A DNA stretch of 32,935 nt from Chloroflexota bacterium (lineage in GTDB: Bacteria > Chloroflexota > Dehalococcoidia > Lucifugimonadales > Lucifugimonadaceae), in the NCBI GenBank assembly GCA_013204545.1, contig JABMNN010000130.1, positions 1 through 32,935 on the forward strand, given 5' to 3'. Position 1 is the first letter of the stretch. Each line of letters starts with the position of its first letter. A program made the translations under genes and the position numbers. Positions 24,541 to 32,935 of this stretch are shown piece after piece. The notes beneath the pieces are model-generated. The model made no database searches and was not told the origin of the DNA. It saw nothing but the letters and a program-made list of their open reading frames with translations.

Positions 24541-27069
24541 CTAACTGACCACAAGCGGAAGCGTAAAGATGAACTTGCTTCCCTCTCCAACGGTGCTTTC
24601 GGCCCAGATTCTTCCACCCTGTGCTTCAATGAATCCTTTAGCAATCGAAAGTCCGAGACCTGAGCCACTCACTCTCGAGATTCGGGCAGATTTAGTACGG
24701 TAGAAGTTTTCGAACACGGCTTCCAATTCGCTCTTCTCTATCCCGGCTCCTCTATCTGCAACTTCGACCCGAACTTCATGCTGTTCTACTGAAACAATTA
24801 CGTCAGTTACAGTGTCCTTGTCGGCGTACTTGGCAGCATTGATCAGAAGGTTGACCATCACTTGAAGTATGCGTTCGCGATCTGCATCGACGATGGCGAG
24901 TCGTTCGGGGTGAACTGTTCGAACAGTGATACCGCGTTCGGCAAAACTGGGTTCAGCGATTTCAATCGCAGAAATAACCATCTCATCGACATCGAAGCTT
25001 TCAATCTGGAGGCTGAAACGCCCCGCCTCCAGCATTGATACAACATTCAAATCATCGACCATCCGAGAGAGCCTATCGACGGTCGATTTTAGGTTGTTCA
25101 CCAACCGTTGCTGCTGGCCATTAAGTTCACCTGCATCACCAGCGCCAAGCATATCGGTATATATCTTCATGCTTGTAAGAGGAGTTCGCAATTCGTGCGA
25201 CACCGTCGATACAAATTCTCGACGCTCGATCTGGACAGCTTCTCTTTCTCTGAGGTCACGCATGAAGACATTGACCGCGGTCATTTCATTATCCGTATTA
25301 CGAACAGGGACGATCAGCATTTCGACAGGGATCGTATTCTCCGCATCGCGTGGTGAGAGTGAAATTTCGGCCTGCCATCCTCCCATTACCTCGGCCTGAT
25401 GAAGCCCAGATGTCCGTATAATTTCTGCAATATCGTCAGAAATATAGTCCGTGAGATCGACACCAGCACCCGAAGAACGTTCGGCGATGTTGAGCATTTT
25501 CATCCCAGCAGGATTGATGTAAGTCGCCACACCGCGTAGGTCAGATATCGCCACGAGGTCAAGAGTTGTCTCAACCGTAGCCGCTAAAGACTGCACCTTC
25601 TCTAACAAACGGAGCGATTCAATTACTGGAGATATCTGGTCGGCTACCCGTTCGAGCAGAGTTAGATCGGACTCGGCATAGACGCTTTCATCTGCGGCAC
25701 TGATTGAAACGAACCCAATAACTGAGTCTCTGGCGCGCAAAGGAGAACGAATGTTTGATTTAAGATCACCCTGTTTCAGGCTTTCGACCTCAACTTCAGT
25801 TACTTCAGAATTTGGAGTGATACGAGCAGTTAGAAGTCGCGACTCTACTAATACGTTTGAGGCGAAATCACTAATATTTAGCGTGTTACCGACTCGCAAA
25901 CCATCAATCTCAACGCCATCAACGTATGCAATCGAAACGCTATCCCTAGTCTCTGTCGCTAAGGCAACCACACCTCGATCAATAGGAATCACCTCACGAA
26001 GATGTTTGAAAACACTCGCATAGAGTTCATCTTCATCCCGCGCTGCATTGGCATCGCGACCAATTCGGATCAGTATTTCTCTGGTCTGTGAAATTCGTTC
26101 CAATTCAGCATGAAGCCGCGAATTTGCGAGAGCACCTGATATCTGTGCTCCAATTCTCTCTACCATTTCAACGTGTTCAGGCCCGTAGACGTTCCGCTTG
26201 CTACTTGTCGTTAATAACAGACCGACAACTTCATCTCTGTGGATCAGTGGTGTCGACATAGCTGATCGCACACCCGTGTCGAGCAGCGATTGAATGCCTG
26301 GGAATTCGGAACGCATCTCTTCTAAAAGTTCAGTGTCCAGAACCAGCACGAATCGGGCGAGTTGATTAGCGTTCGTGAAGCTGGACATCGGAATCACGAA
26401 GCCTTGTTCGAAACCTCGTACCCTTTTACCAGTGACGTGCTCGAATGTCACAGAATCAGTCGCGACATCAGCCACCGCAATAGCTGCAGAATCCAGCGGA
26501 ATGAGTTGTTTTACCTGGTCGATTAGTTGGTCATAGACCATGCCGATATCGAGCGAAGATGAAACTAACCGACCTATCTCAGCCAGAACTGTTCGTTCGT
26601 CTCCAACATTTTTCATCTCGTTCTGGAGACGCCTTGCTTCAAGGGCCAACTCTCGATCTACTTTGGCTCCAAGTTCTCTAATAATGCTGCTTGGCATCCG
26701 CTGCATACTGTCAGTTTGGAACAGATCAACTATCCCCAACTCCATTAGCTCAGCAATATTTTCTTGCCCTTCTCCCATCACTCCAAATATCGGGACCTTC
26801 GGAGCGTATTGATTGACCAAACCGACAACATCTACGACTGCAGAATAGGGTTTTCGTACGTCAATGAAGATCAAATCCCAGATGTCGTCTGCGACGCGTC
26901 GTTCGAAACGCTCGAAGTTTGCTGCCGATTCATTTCGGAGAGAGAAACCAGCATCAGTCAGTATTCGCGCGATACTGACGCGTTCTCCCAGGTCGAACGA
27001 CAACATGCGCAGTTCGATACGTGGAAGCTTTTTACGAGTTGTCTCGTTTTCGGGTTTGTTATCGCTCAT
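24541..27069 (-). CDS. Cytosolic sensor histidine kinase with receiver-like, two GAF and PAS domains
   Basis: This 842-aa protein has no membrane segment. Residues 17-135 look like a receiver domain, with D70 at the phospho-acceptor place in DLIFIDVRKP. A linker helix (140-160) leads to GAF 1 (about 165-320), GAF 2 (about 330-490) and a PAS domain (about 495-610, YINPAGMKMLNI). The HisKA domain has H625 in STVSHELRTPL. The ATPase domain has the N box LLINAAKYAD (N744), the G1 box DRGAGI and the G2 box GSGLGLSIA. It should sense small molecules or redox state through the GAF domains. No partner response regulator lies nearby, so it is an orphan kinase here. The receiver's other acidic residues are not clearly conserved, so that domain may be pseudo-receiver. 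Confidence 0.9.
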   Translation of the reverse strand: MSDNKPENETTRKKLPRIELRMLSFDLGERVSIARILTDAGFSLRNESAANFERFERRVADDIWDLIFIDVRKPYSAVVDVVGLVNQYAPKVPIFGVMGEGQENIAELMELGIVDLFQTDSMQRMPSSIIRELGAKVDRELALEARRLQNEMKNVGDERTVLAEIGRLVSSSLDIGMVYDQLIDQVKQLIPLDSAAIAVADVATDSVTFEHVTGKRVRGFEQGFVIPMSSFTNANQLARFVLVLDTELLEEMRSEFPGIQSLLDTGVRSAMSTPLIHRDEVVGLLLTTSSKRNVYGPEHVEMVERIGAQISGALANSRLHAELERISQTREILIRIGRDANAARDEDELYASVFKHLREVIPIDRGVVALATETRDSVSIAYVDGVEIDGLRVGNTLNISDFASNVLVESRLLTARITPNSEVTEVEVESLKQGDLKSNIRSPLRARDSVIGFVSISAADESVYAESDLTLLERVADQISPVIESLRLLEKVQSLAATVETTLDLVAISDLRGVATYINPAGMKMLNIAERSSGAGVDLTDYISDDIAEIIRTSGLHQAEVMGGWQAEISLSPRDAENTIPVEMLIVPVRNTDNEMTAVNVFMRDLREREAVQIERREFVSTVSHELRTPLTSMKIYTDMLGAGDAGELNGQQQRLVNNLKSTVDRLSRMVDDLNVVSMLEAGRFSLQIESFDVDEMVISAIEIAEPSFAERGITVRTVHPERLAIVDADRERILQVMVNLLINAAKYADKDTVTDVIVSVEQHEVRVEVADRGAGIEKSELEAVFENFYRTKSARISRVSGSGLGLSIAKGFIEAQGGRIWAESTVGEGSKFIFTLPLVVS

Positions 27070-27811
27070 AACTATTCACGTGAAAGTGTGAATCTACGTT
27101 CTCATATTGACCAATCGAAATCCCAATTAGTTGGTAAGGAATCGGTGTGGGCTAGTTCGTAAACGTGTGAACCGTGAGAACTATGCGGATTCGCAAAGAT
27201 ATGTGGTATCTCTCACGGTTGCCGTTTTCGTTACCGACGAACTCGTTCATTCTCGAAGAGAGTCACACTCGTCGTCACCCCATCCCTCAAACCCTCTCTG
27301 AGCGCTCGACCACCGAAGCATTTTGGGAAATGAATTCCGAGTAGTTCGAGCATGGTCGCACAACGTCAATATTCCCGTGAAAAGATCAGATCGCACATCG
27401 GATTCGAATTCAAAGTCGTTCTTTTTTAGAGTGTTATGAAGTTCTGGCGGCTGTCATATCCGTGTGATCCCAATCCGACACTGACGCCGGTAGCCGAGGT
27501 AGATCCTATCAGAGGAGAGTATCTACCTATCTCTGTAGATCGCAAGTTGTAGGGGACGCTTGCCTCCCAGTCATGTATCAACTATCTATTTATCTGGCGA
27601 CGATACCGAGCGCGTAAAGCCGTCGCCATCACACCAATCTATTCTTGAGCAGTAATCCACTCTGACAAGAATGGTCAAGAATTGATCGTTCTTTATCGGA
27701 GGGTACAGCAGGCTGATCCACCATTTTCGACGATCATTACTGTTTATTCACCCTCATCCGATTCGAAGCCAGTGTTAACCAGTTCGGTTTGGACACTCAG
27801 GGCACTGAGCT
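27070..27811. other. 742-bp stretch without a convincing gene
   Basis: No frame on either strand carries a plausible protein longer than about 60 aa after 27162. The region holds a 10-bp inverted repeat (27170-27220), a string resembling shortened 5S rRNA (27441-27525), and a small 6-bp hairpin at 27521-27540. It includes the upstream region of the histidine kinase gene. I see no tRNA, transposon end or CRISPR. It could be a relic of deleted genes. Confidence 0.6.
27170..27220. repeat. 10-bp inverted repeat upstream of the histidine kinase gene
   Basis: AACCGTGAGA (27170-27179) and TCTCACGGTT (27211-27220) are exact reverse complements, with a small TGCG/CGCA hairpin (27184-27195) inside. 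Neither strand shows a convincing T run straight after the stem. It lies 101 bp upstream of the kinase start. Confidence 0.6.
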
Positions 27812-28183
27812 CTACCCCAGTCCCATGTCGTCGAGTTCGGCGTCGGTGAATCCAAAATAGTGTGCTATTTCATGCTTCACAGTCGCTGCCACGTGTTCTT
27901 TGAGTTCTTCGACTGTGTCGGACGCGTTCTCGATTGACTTTTGAAAAATCGTTATCACATCCGGCAAAGGTGGCACATAGCTACCGCGTTCAGGCAGCGG
28001 TACGCCTTCGTACAAGCCGTAGAGGACATCCCGAGGAGTAAGTCCGTTTTCGGTCATTTGGGCTGATGTGGGGCGATCAGCGACGATGATGCTGACGTTA
28101 TTCATGCTCGTCAGGAACTTATCTGGCAAAGACATGACCACGTCGCGCACGAAATTTTCAAAAATGTCTTTGCTTACCTTCAA
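27812..28183 (-). CDS. Small zincin-type metalloprotease
   Basis: This matches the small bacterial zincin family (Zincin_1/MetalloPept-like) of about 120 aa. The zinc motif HEIAH is at residues 104-108, followed by YFGFTDAELDDMG, which is highly typical. The mid-block PDVITIFQKSIE also fits the family. The frame is open upstream into nfo (to 28279), but homologues begin with a VSxxxFExxV segment. A TTG at 28183, just 8 nt after the nfo stop codon, starts exactly there, giving 123 aa. Translational coupling with nfo is likely. The natural substrate of the family is unknown. Confidence 0.8.
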   Translation of the reverse strand: MKVSKDIFENFVRDVVMSLPDKFLTSMNNVSIIVADRPTSAQMTENGLTPRDVLYGLYEGVPLPERGSYVPPLPDVITIFQKSIENASDTVEELKEHVAATVKHEIAHYFGFTDAELDDMGLG

Positions 28184-28190
28184 TTCGAAA

Positions 28191-29045
28191 CTACTCAGCA
28201 CCGACTTGTGAACGAATCGCCTTAAGACGGTCGATGTTCGGCTTGTCTGGTCCGCTCTTGCCAGTTCCAGGCACTTCAAGATAAAACGGAACCCGCTTGA
28301 ATGCTTCGTGGGCCATCAATGTGGTGAAACCTACCGTACCGATTAGTCCGTCTCCGATGTTCTCGTGTCGGTCAACCGATGAGCCGAGTTCCCGCATCGA
28401 GTCATTAGCATGCACAGATCGAAGCAGCTCGATTCCTATTTCTTTGTCAAACTCGTCGATCGTTGCATTGAGGGTATCGGCGGCAGCTATGTTGTAACCG
28501 GCAGCCCACACGTGCTGAGTATCGAGACAAACAGCCACTCGGTCGTCACCGATCGCTTTGATTAGGGTACCGAGCTCAGCAAAGGTTGAGCCAATATGAT
28601 CACCTGCACCAGCGCTGGTCTCCAACATAAGCAGTGAGTCACCGGGTTCACTGTCGAGTATTTTTCGAACAGACGCGGCGAATTGGTCGACGATTGCCTC
28701 GAAGCCTTGCCCTCTATGGCTTGCAGGATGAAAAATTACGCCCAGTGCACCAAGCTTGTTGGCAGCTGCGATATCAGCTCGAAGTGCTGCTTCAGATTTC
28801 GCCAGCAGTTCTGGGTCAGAAGTCCCCAATGCCACAAGATACTTTCCATGAAGCACAGTCGGCCCCATGCCAGCACGCTTCATCTCATCAGCATACTTTT
28901 TCGCCACCGCGTCGACGATTGGCTTCGCTGACCACATCCGCGGCGACGATGCGAAGATCTGGAAACACTCTGCTCCAATCTCTTCGGCTCTGGCTATTGC
29001 ATTATTGGATCCACCGGCAGCAGATACGTGCGCGCCAATCAGCAT
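28191..29045 (-). CDS. nfo: Deoxyribonuclease IV / endonuclease IV (Nfo)
   Basis: Nfo cleaves DNA at abasic sites in base-excision repair and uses three zinc ions. All nine expected ligands appear at family spacing: H66, H106, E142, D175, H178, H212, D225, H227 and E257. Signature blocks are IGAHVSAAGG (3-12), CLDTQHVWAAGYN (173-185) and HANDSMRELGSSVDRHENIG (212-231). The length of 284 aa is normal. An AAGGAA ribosome binding site lies upstream of the ATG. It precedes the zincin gene by 8 bp and follows secF on the same strand after 101 bp. Confidence 0.96.
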   Translation of the reverse strand: MLIGAHVSAAGGSNNAIARAEEIGAECFQIFASSPRMWSAKPIVDAVAKKYADEMKRAGMGPTVLHGKYLVALGTSDPELLAKSEAALRADIAAANKLGALGVIFHPASHRGQGFEAIVDQFAASVRKILDSEPGDSLLMLETSAGAGDHIGSTFAELGTLIKAIGDDRVAVCLDTQHVWAAGYNIAAADTLNATIDEFDKEIGIELLRSVHANDSMRELGSSVDRHENIGDGLIGTVGFTTLMAHEAFKRVPFYLEVPGTGKSGPDKPNIDRLKAIRSQVGAE

Positions 29046-29146
29046 TCTAAATCGTTCCTTCTATCAAAACACAAGCACGCCCTACCACCACACCAACTTG
29101 GCGCATGTTAGTCGAATTACCAATATGGTGCGACTTCTAACTAGTA

Positions 29147-30055
29147 TTAGGAGTTCGTAGCGGCAGTTTTCCGCCAAGGCAGGAACGACCGACGTTCCCA
29201 AAGAACAAGAATTTGGGCAGCGATGAAGATCGAACTGTAAGTTCCAACAAGAACACCCAACAGTAGTACTATCAGGAAATCTCGGAGCGAGGCGCCACCA
29301 AAAAGTAGCATCGCTGAAATCACTGTCAGGGTCGTAATGCTTGTGCCCAACGAACGAGTGATCGATTCATTGATCGACAAGTTCACTGTGCTTCGAAACT
29401 CGCGCCCTGGGGCTAACGTGACATTCTCTCGGATTCGGTCGAAAATGACGATGGTATCGTTCACCGAATAGCCAATCACCATGAGAATACCAACGATGAA
29501 AATAGCGTTGACCTCTGCACTGACCGCTATTCCTAGAACTGCGAATACCCCCAGAACGATCATAACATCGTGTAATAGGGCAATAATTGCTGCGATTGCG
29601 TACTTGTACGAACTCGGCACTGAGCGGAACGCGTACATGATGTACAGCATCACGAAAATCGAAGCAACGATTACGGCCGTGATTGCATTGCGGACGGTAT
29701 CCTCGGCGACTGAAGCTCCGACCGTAGAAGTGTCGAGAACCCTTGCGTCCGGGTCAAGTTTCTGGATTTCAGGACTAATGTCATCCAGTCCCGAAACACC
29801 GAGGTCGTCTGTTCTGATGAAATACTGGTTGTCTCCAAGTGCCTGAACGATTGCTTCAGGGTGCCCTGAAGCAATCAGGGCACCCGTTATATCTGCAGAA
29901 CCGTGGTCACCTTCACCGAACTGGTAAGTAATCGTGGATCCCGAGGTGAAGTCGATACCAAGATTCAAGCCTGATGTTCCGAGTACAACGACCGAAAGCG
30001 CAACGAGCACAATCGAAATCGTCAAGAAAACTCTACGTGTGCCGATGATATCCAT
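29147..30055 (-). CDS. secF: Protein translocase subunit SecF
   Basis: SecF pairs with SecD in the membrane complex that uses the proton motive force to help Sec-dependent export. TM1 (about 8-30) is followed by the conserved GIDFTSG (33-39), a periplasmic or extracytoplasmic P4 domain, and five further membrane segments from about residue 130. The block GYSVNDTIVIFDRIREN (about 195-211) is diagnostic of SecF. The length of 302 aa is normal. Its ATG overlaps the secD stop codon (TAATG), indicating translational coupling. Confidence 0.96.
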   Translation of the reverse strand: MDIIGTRRVFLTISIVLVALSVVVLGTSGLNLGIDFTSGSTITYQFGEGDHGSADITGALIASGHPEAIVQALGDNQYFIRTDDLGVSGLDDISPEIQKLDPDARVLDTSTVGASVAEDTVRNAITAVIVASIFVMLYIMYAFRSVPSSYKYAIAAIIALLHDVMIVLGVFAVLGIAVSAEVNAIFIVGILMVIGYSVNDTIVIFDRIRENVTLAPGREFRSTVNLSINESITRSLGTSITTLTVISAMLLFGGASLRDFLIVLLLGVLVGTYSSIFIAAQILVLWERRSFLPWRKTAATNS

Positions 30056-32064
30056 TAGGAATTACCTCTAGGCTCTGATCCGCTCTGGTCACGTACAGGT
30101 ACGAACAAGTTCGGATGATTACCCAATCTTGTCGATGCGAGCAATCGAAGTAGCAGTCGGCTGGCAAAGAATGCGGTGAACATGCTCAACAGCACACCAA
30201 TTGCGAGTGTCAGAGCAAAGCCCTGCATAACGCTTGTGCTGAAACGGTCACCGAACCAGAAGAGAACAATAGCTACTATGATCGTCGACATGTTTCCATC
30301 TCTTATGGATGGCCATGCACGATCGAATCCAGCCGTGATAGCAGCAAACAGACTCCGCCCAGACCGCAGTTCTTCCTTTGTTCGTTCAGCGATCAAAACG
30401 TTCGCATCAACTGCGAAACCAAGCGACAGGATGACAGCCGCTGCACCTGACAAAGTCAGCGTGACAGGGATCATCTTGAAAATAGCGAGAAGCATTATTG
30501 TGTAAGCGATGAGGGAAACAGAAGCCACAAACCCCGGGATTTTGTAATAGGCAACCATGAATATTAGAAGCATTACGAGTCCAACCGCACCTGCAACAAG
30601 ACTCTTCTGAAGAGAATTTTTACCGAGTACAGCATCGACGTTTCGTTCCTGAATCAGTTCGAGTTCAACAGGAAGTGAACCAGAGCGAAGTTGAATTGCA
30701 ATTGTGCGAACACTCTCTGTCGTGAAGTTACCACCTTCGATAATGGCACGCCCACCTGAGATTCCGCCGTCACTTACACCAGGAGCGACTAGTTCTTCAC
30801 CATCTAGATAGATCGCAAGTCGATCACTCTGGCGTGATACACGGTCGGTTACCTCGAAGAATGCGTCTGCACCCTTTTCATTGAAAACGAGGCTTACGAT
30901 TGGGCGTGGGATGGCACCCTGCGAAACAGAAGGAAATGCATCTTCAAGATCGGCCGCATCGATTTCTGTTGCCGACTCTGTGAAATACGTTGGGTTGGTG
31001 CATCGCTCGATACCCCACTCGTCAACGGAGAGTCCATCTGGCGGCCAAGGAATGTCACTGGAAGGCGGAAGTAAATCGCCACATTCGCGGTATCGGAACT
31101 CAAGTTTTGCAGTTTTACCAATAACGTTTTTTGCTTCCTGAACCCCACCACCAACAATCCACTGCGTGAGAGTTCCTTGGCTGGACGTGAATTGAACGTT
31201 GCCGATAGAGCGTAAGGCCGTCTGAATTTTTTGGTCTTCACCAAGAATCGGAGTTCCATTTTTATCAGTTCTGGAAATATCGAGCCCGTACATAAGGATA
31301 GAAAATAGACCTTCAGCACCATTGATGGCCTCAATGTCTGCGTCGTCTCTACCAATTGATGCGAAAGCTGCTTGAACGTCTTCAAGCGTGGGCAGGGTTT
31401 CGACATTTTCCGTCGGAATCGGATCAACAGCAGTGTCATCACCGATTACCGGAGTACTAACCTGTGGAAGGATGAATCCCACTTGGAGAGCGACCGGATA
31501 CTGAGCGATGATCCTTGCACGCCAAGCATCAGCCTCACTTGGAGTAATCACATTTCCCGCGACATCACGCACTTCTGCTTGAATTTTCTCGAGATGCACA
31601 GTGAGCGATCCGTTTTCGTTCTCCTTCACTGTTGCATCAGGGCGACCAAGCTCGTTCTGAAAAAAAGCTTCCAAAGTTTCAGCAGAGACCGTACCAGCGC
31701 CGAAGTTTAATGAGATTGAAGCACCTGTCTGACCAGGAATCTGAATGAGCACGCGGTCTGGAACTGAATCGACTCCACCACCGAGCAGTTGAACGCTAGC
31801 TTCGCTCACACCGAACTCGTTTACCCGCTTGTCGATAATGTTTCGAACACCCTCCATATCGTCACGCGTTGGATCACGACCATCTTCAGGCACAACGCTG
31901 TAAACAAGGTGTGTTCCGCCCTCGAGATCTAGACCAAAGGTCAAACCCAATGGGCTGTCTCCGCCACGGGTAAGCCCGAGGAAGCTAACTTCGGAGATTG
32001 CCAATACAACAACCGAAGCGACAATCAGTATTGCTAGGAGGACAAGGCCTCTGAATCTACTCAA
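30055..32064 (-). CDS. secD: Protein translocase subunit SecD
   Basis: SecD is the larger subunit of the SecDF export motor. TM1 (about 5-28) precedes GLDLEGGTHLVYSV (44-57). The long extracytoplasmic P1 region follows, and five TM segments occupy about 475-650 with the diagnostic GFAVDANVLIAERTKEELR block. The length of 669 aa is on the long side. The P1 region carries an acidic insertion-like stretch (about 205-300) without obvious homology to the core fold. The start codon is TTG. A GC-rich hairpin (32086-32107) lies just upstream. No yajC gene is adjacent. Confidence 0.95.
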   Translation of the reverse strand: MSRFRGLVLLAILIVASVVVLAISEVSFLGLTRGGDSPLGLTFGLDLEGGTHLVYSVVPEDGRDPTRDDMEGVRNIIDKRVNEFGVSEASVQLLGGGVDSVPDRVLIQIPGQTGASISLNFGAGTVSAETLEAFFQNELGRPDATVKENENGSLTVHLEKIQAEVRDVAGNVITPSEADAWRARIIAQYPVALQVGFILPQVSTPVIGDDTAVDPIPTENVETLPTLEDVQAAFASIGRDDADIEAINGAEGLFSILMYGLDISRTDKNGTPILGEDQKIQTALRSIGNVQFTSSQGTLTQWIVGGGVQEAKNVIGKTAKLEFRYRECGDLLPPSSDIPWPPDGLSVDEWGIERCTNPTYFTESATEIDAADLEDAFPSVSQGAIPRPIVSLVFNEKGADAFFEVTDRVSRQSDRLAIYLDGEELVAPGVSDGGISGGRAIIEGGNFTTESVRTIAIQLRSGSLPVELELIQERNVDAVLGKNSLQKSLVAGAVGLVMLLIFMVAYYKIPGFVASVSLIAYTIMLLAIFKMIPVTLTLSGAAAVILSLGFAVDANVLIAERTKEELRSGRSLFAAITAGFDRAWPSIRDGNMSTIIVAIVLFWFGDRFSTSVMQGFALTLAIGVLLSMFTAFFASRLLLRLLASTRLGNHPNLFVPVRDQSGSEPRGNS

Positions 32065-32365
32065 TAACTCAGACTCTTACGCGAAACGCGCCGCACAGGC
32101 GGCGTGTCTATGTGATTTATCCTGACGTTGAATCACCGATCTGGTGCCGTCAGCATCTTGCTAGTGCAAACCTCTGATACCGCTCTGATTATTTCAGTTT
32201 GGCGGTAGCGATTAATTCTTGAAACCAGCCCAAACTTGCCGAAGCGTCACTTCGAACTGTTTTAGGCAAGCAAAAAGTATAGCACCGAGGCAATGCAAAT
32301 TCGCTTCTGGATTGGGTCCACGTTTCAGCCAAATCTATGGTCATTATCCTATCCAAGAAGCGGGT
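32065..32365. other. 301-bp intergenic region upstream of secD
   Basis: Both flanking genes read leftward (minus strand). A 9-bp GC-rich hairpin (32086-32094 with 32099-32107, one G-U or A-C-type weak pair) sits 22 nt upstream of the secD TTG and is followed on the minus strand by TTTCG. It may be a leader structure or a weak terminator of deformylase readthrough. I see no gene in the remainder. Confidence 0.45.
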
Positions 32366-32935
32366 CTAGTTGCCGTTCTCGGGATTGAGAATGACCCCGC
32401 CATGTAAATGCGGATCATCTGACTCGACGTGATCATGGGTACGATCGGTGCTCTTCTCCGGATCAATCACGTAACCGGCCTTCCACAAATCGTACTGCAT
32501 CTGATCGACAGAAGATTCTGAGTAAAGCTCGCTCAACTTTACCGTGGAGTGAACGACCTCAATGTCCGATTCATCCGGTACGACATCGTCATCACTGTGA
32601 TCGGCGTGTATTTCGACTTCGACGTCATGCATGTGCGGTTCGTCATATTCCATATGAGATCCGGCAGCCGCTAGTTTTTCGTGCGCCAGAAGGTGATCGA
32701 CATACAGAATTCCGTTCAGGTGATCGACTTCGTGTTCAAGTGCTTGGGCGAAAAGATCTTCTGTTGTGATCTTCATCTTGGAGCCGTTTTCATCTAGCCA
32801 TCTTGCTTTGACGGTAATCGAGCGCTTGACCATTCCTTCGTAACCTGGAAACGACAGACAGCCTTCGATAATTTCTCGCTCACCCGACGTTTCGGTAATC
32901 TCAGGGTTAACAAGCACAATCGCATCTTCATCGCC
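32366..32935 (-). CDS. def: Peptide deformylase with His/Asp-rich tail (5' end outside the window)
   Basis: Peptide deformylase removes the formyl group from nascent proteins. The coding frame runs off the right end of the window, so the N-terminal part with motif 1 (GxGxAAxQ) is missing. Motif 2 is EGCLSFPG and motif 3 is HEVDH, giving the Cys and two His metal ligands. After the normal end of the enzyme (DHLLAHEK) an extra tail of about 100 aa follows. It has roughly ten His and many Asp/Glu, including EPHMHD, HADHSDDD and DHVESDDPHLHGG. Such a tail is unusual and could bind metal, but that is inference. A GTG at 32917 is internal to the frame, not the true start. Confidence 0.9.
   Translation of the reverse strand, partial: GDEDAIVLVNPEITETSGEREIIEGCLSFPGYEGMVKRSITVKARWLDENGSKMKITTEDLFAQALEHEVDHLNGILYVDHLLAHEKLAAAGSHMEYDEPHMHDVEVEIHADHSDDDVVPDESDIEVVHSTVKLSELYSESSVDQMQYDLWKAGYVIDPEKSTDRTHDHVESDDPHLHGGVILNPENGN

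Noticed and set aside
26764-27162. A 132-aa plus-strand open frame opposite the kinase start
   Set aside because: It lies mostly antisense to the kinase receiver-like domain and shows no protein-family features.
28184-28279. Upstream extension of the zincin gene into nfo
   Set aside because: The additional residues have no family resemblance. The TTG at 28183 begins exactly where homologues start, just after the nfo stop codon.
1-32935. CRISPR arrays, insertion sequences, prophage or tRNA genes
   Set aside because: No regularly spaced repeats, transposase or integrase motifs were seen. No TPsiC-like string had a matching acceptor stem.

Overview
The window looks like a chromosomal segment of a free-living bacterium. 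My best guess is a marine SAR202-type or related Dehalococcoidia-like Chloroflexota. This is an inference from gene content: an enolase-superfamily enzyme, M81/MlrC, CehA-like and phosphotriesterase-like hydrolases, paralogous dehydrogenases and DUF3179, beside a plain housekeeping set. No rRNA marker is present to confirm it. Base composition is moderate, Shine-Dalgarno signals are mostly weak, and several genes appear to start with TTG.

Left half (about 1-16.8 kb): an accessory catabolic region. It opens with an M42-type metalloaminopeptidase on the minus strand. Three tandem paralogous D-2-hydroxyacid dehydrogenases follow, closed by a strong intrinsic terminator. Next come an M81/MlrC-like metallohydrolase, an unrecognised 234-aa protein, a CehA/McbA-type metallohydrolase with its own terminator, a cupin and UppP. 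A second run on the plus strand (10.1-15.3 kb) holds an enolase-superfamily dehydratase or epimerase, a methyltransferase, a small beta-propeller protein, a uronate-dehydrogenase-like SDR and a phosphotriesterase-like amidohydrolase. Together these could oxidise, delactonise and dehydrate sugar acids, though that pathway is inferred. The run ends in a badly decayed DUF3179 lipoprotein gene preceded by a perfect 17-bp inverted repeat.

Right half (about 16.9-32.9 kb): core functions. These are a TPR lipoprotein, DNA polymerase III delta (holA), a DUF1232 membrane protein, YchF, a conserved-looking unknown, HemW, SelB, a large cytosolic histidine kinase with a receiver-like N-terminus, a zincin-type small metalloprotease, endonuclease IV (nfo), SecF and SecD (translationally coupled), and the C-terminal part of a peptide deformylase with an unusual His/Asp-rich tail. 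A 742-bp gene-free stretch lies between the kinase and the zincin gene. It holds an inverted repeat and a string resembling a shortened 5S rRNA.

I did not find a clearly new defence or mobile system, CRISPR array, insertion sequence or tRNA gene. The most unusual items are the M81 protein lacking an expected histidine, the dehydrogenase triplication, the decayed DUF3179 locus with its large hairpin, the 5S-like relic, and the His-rich tail on the deformylase.
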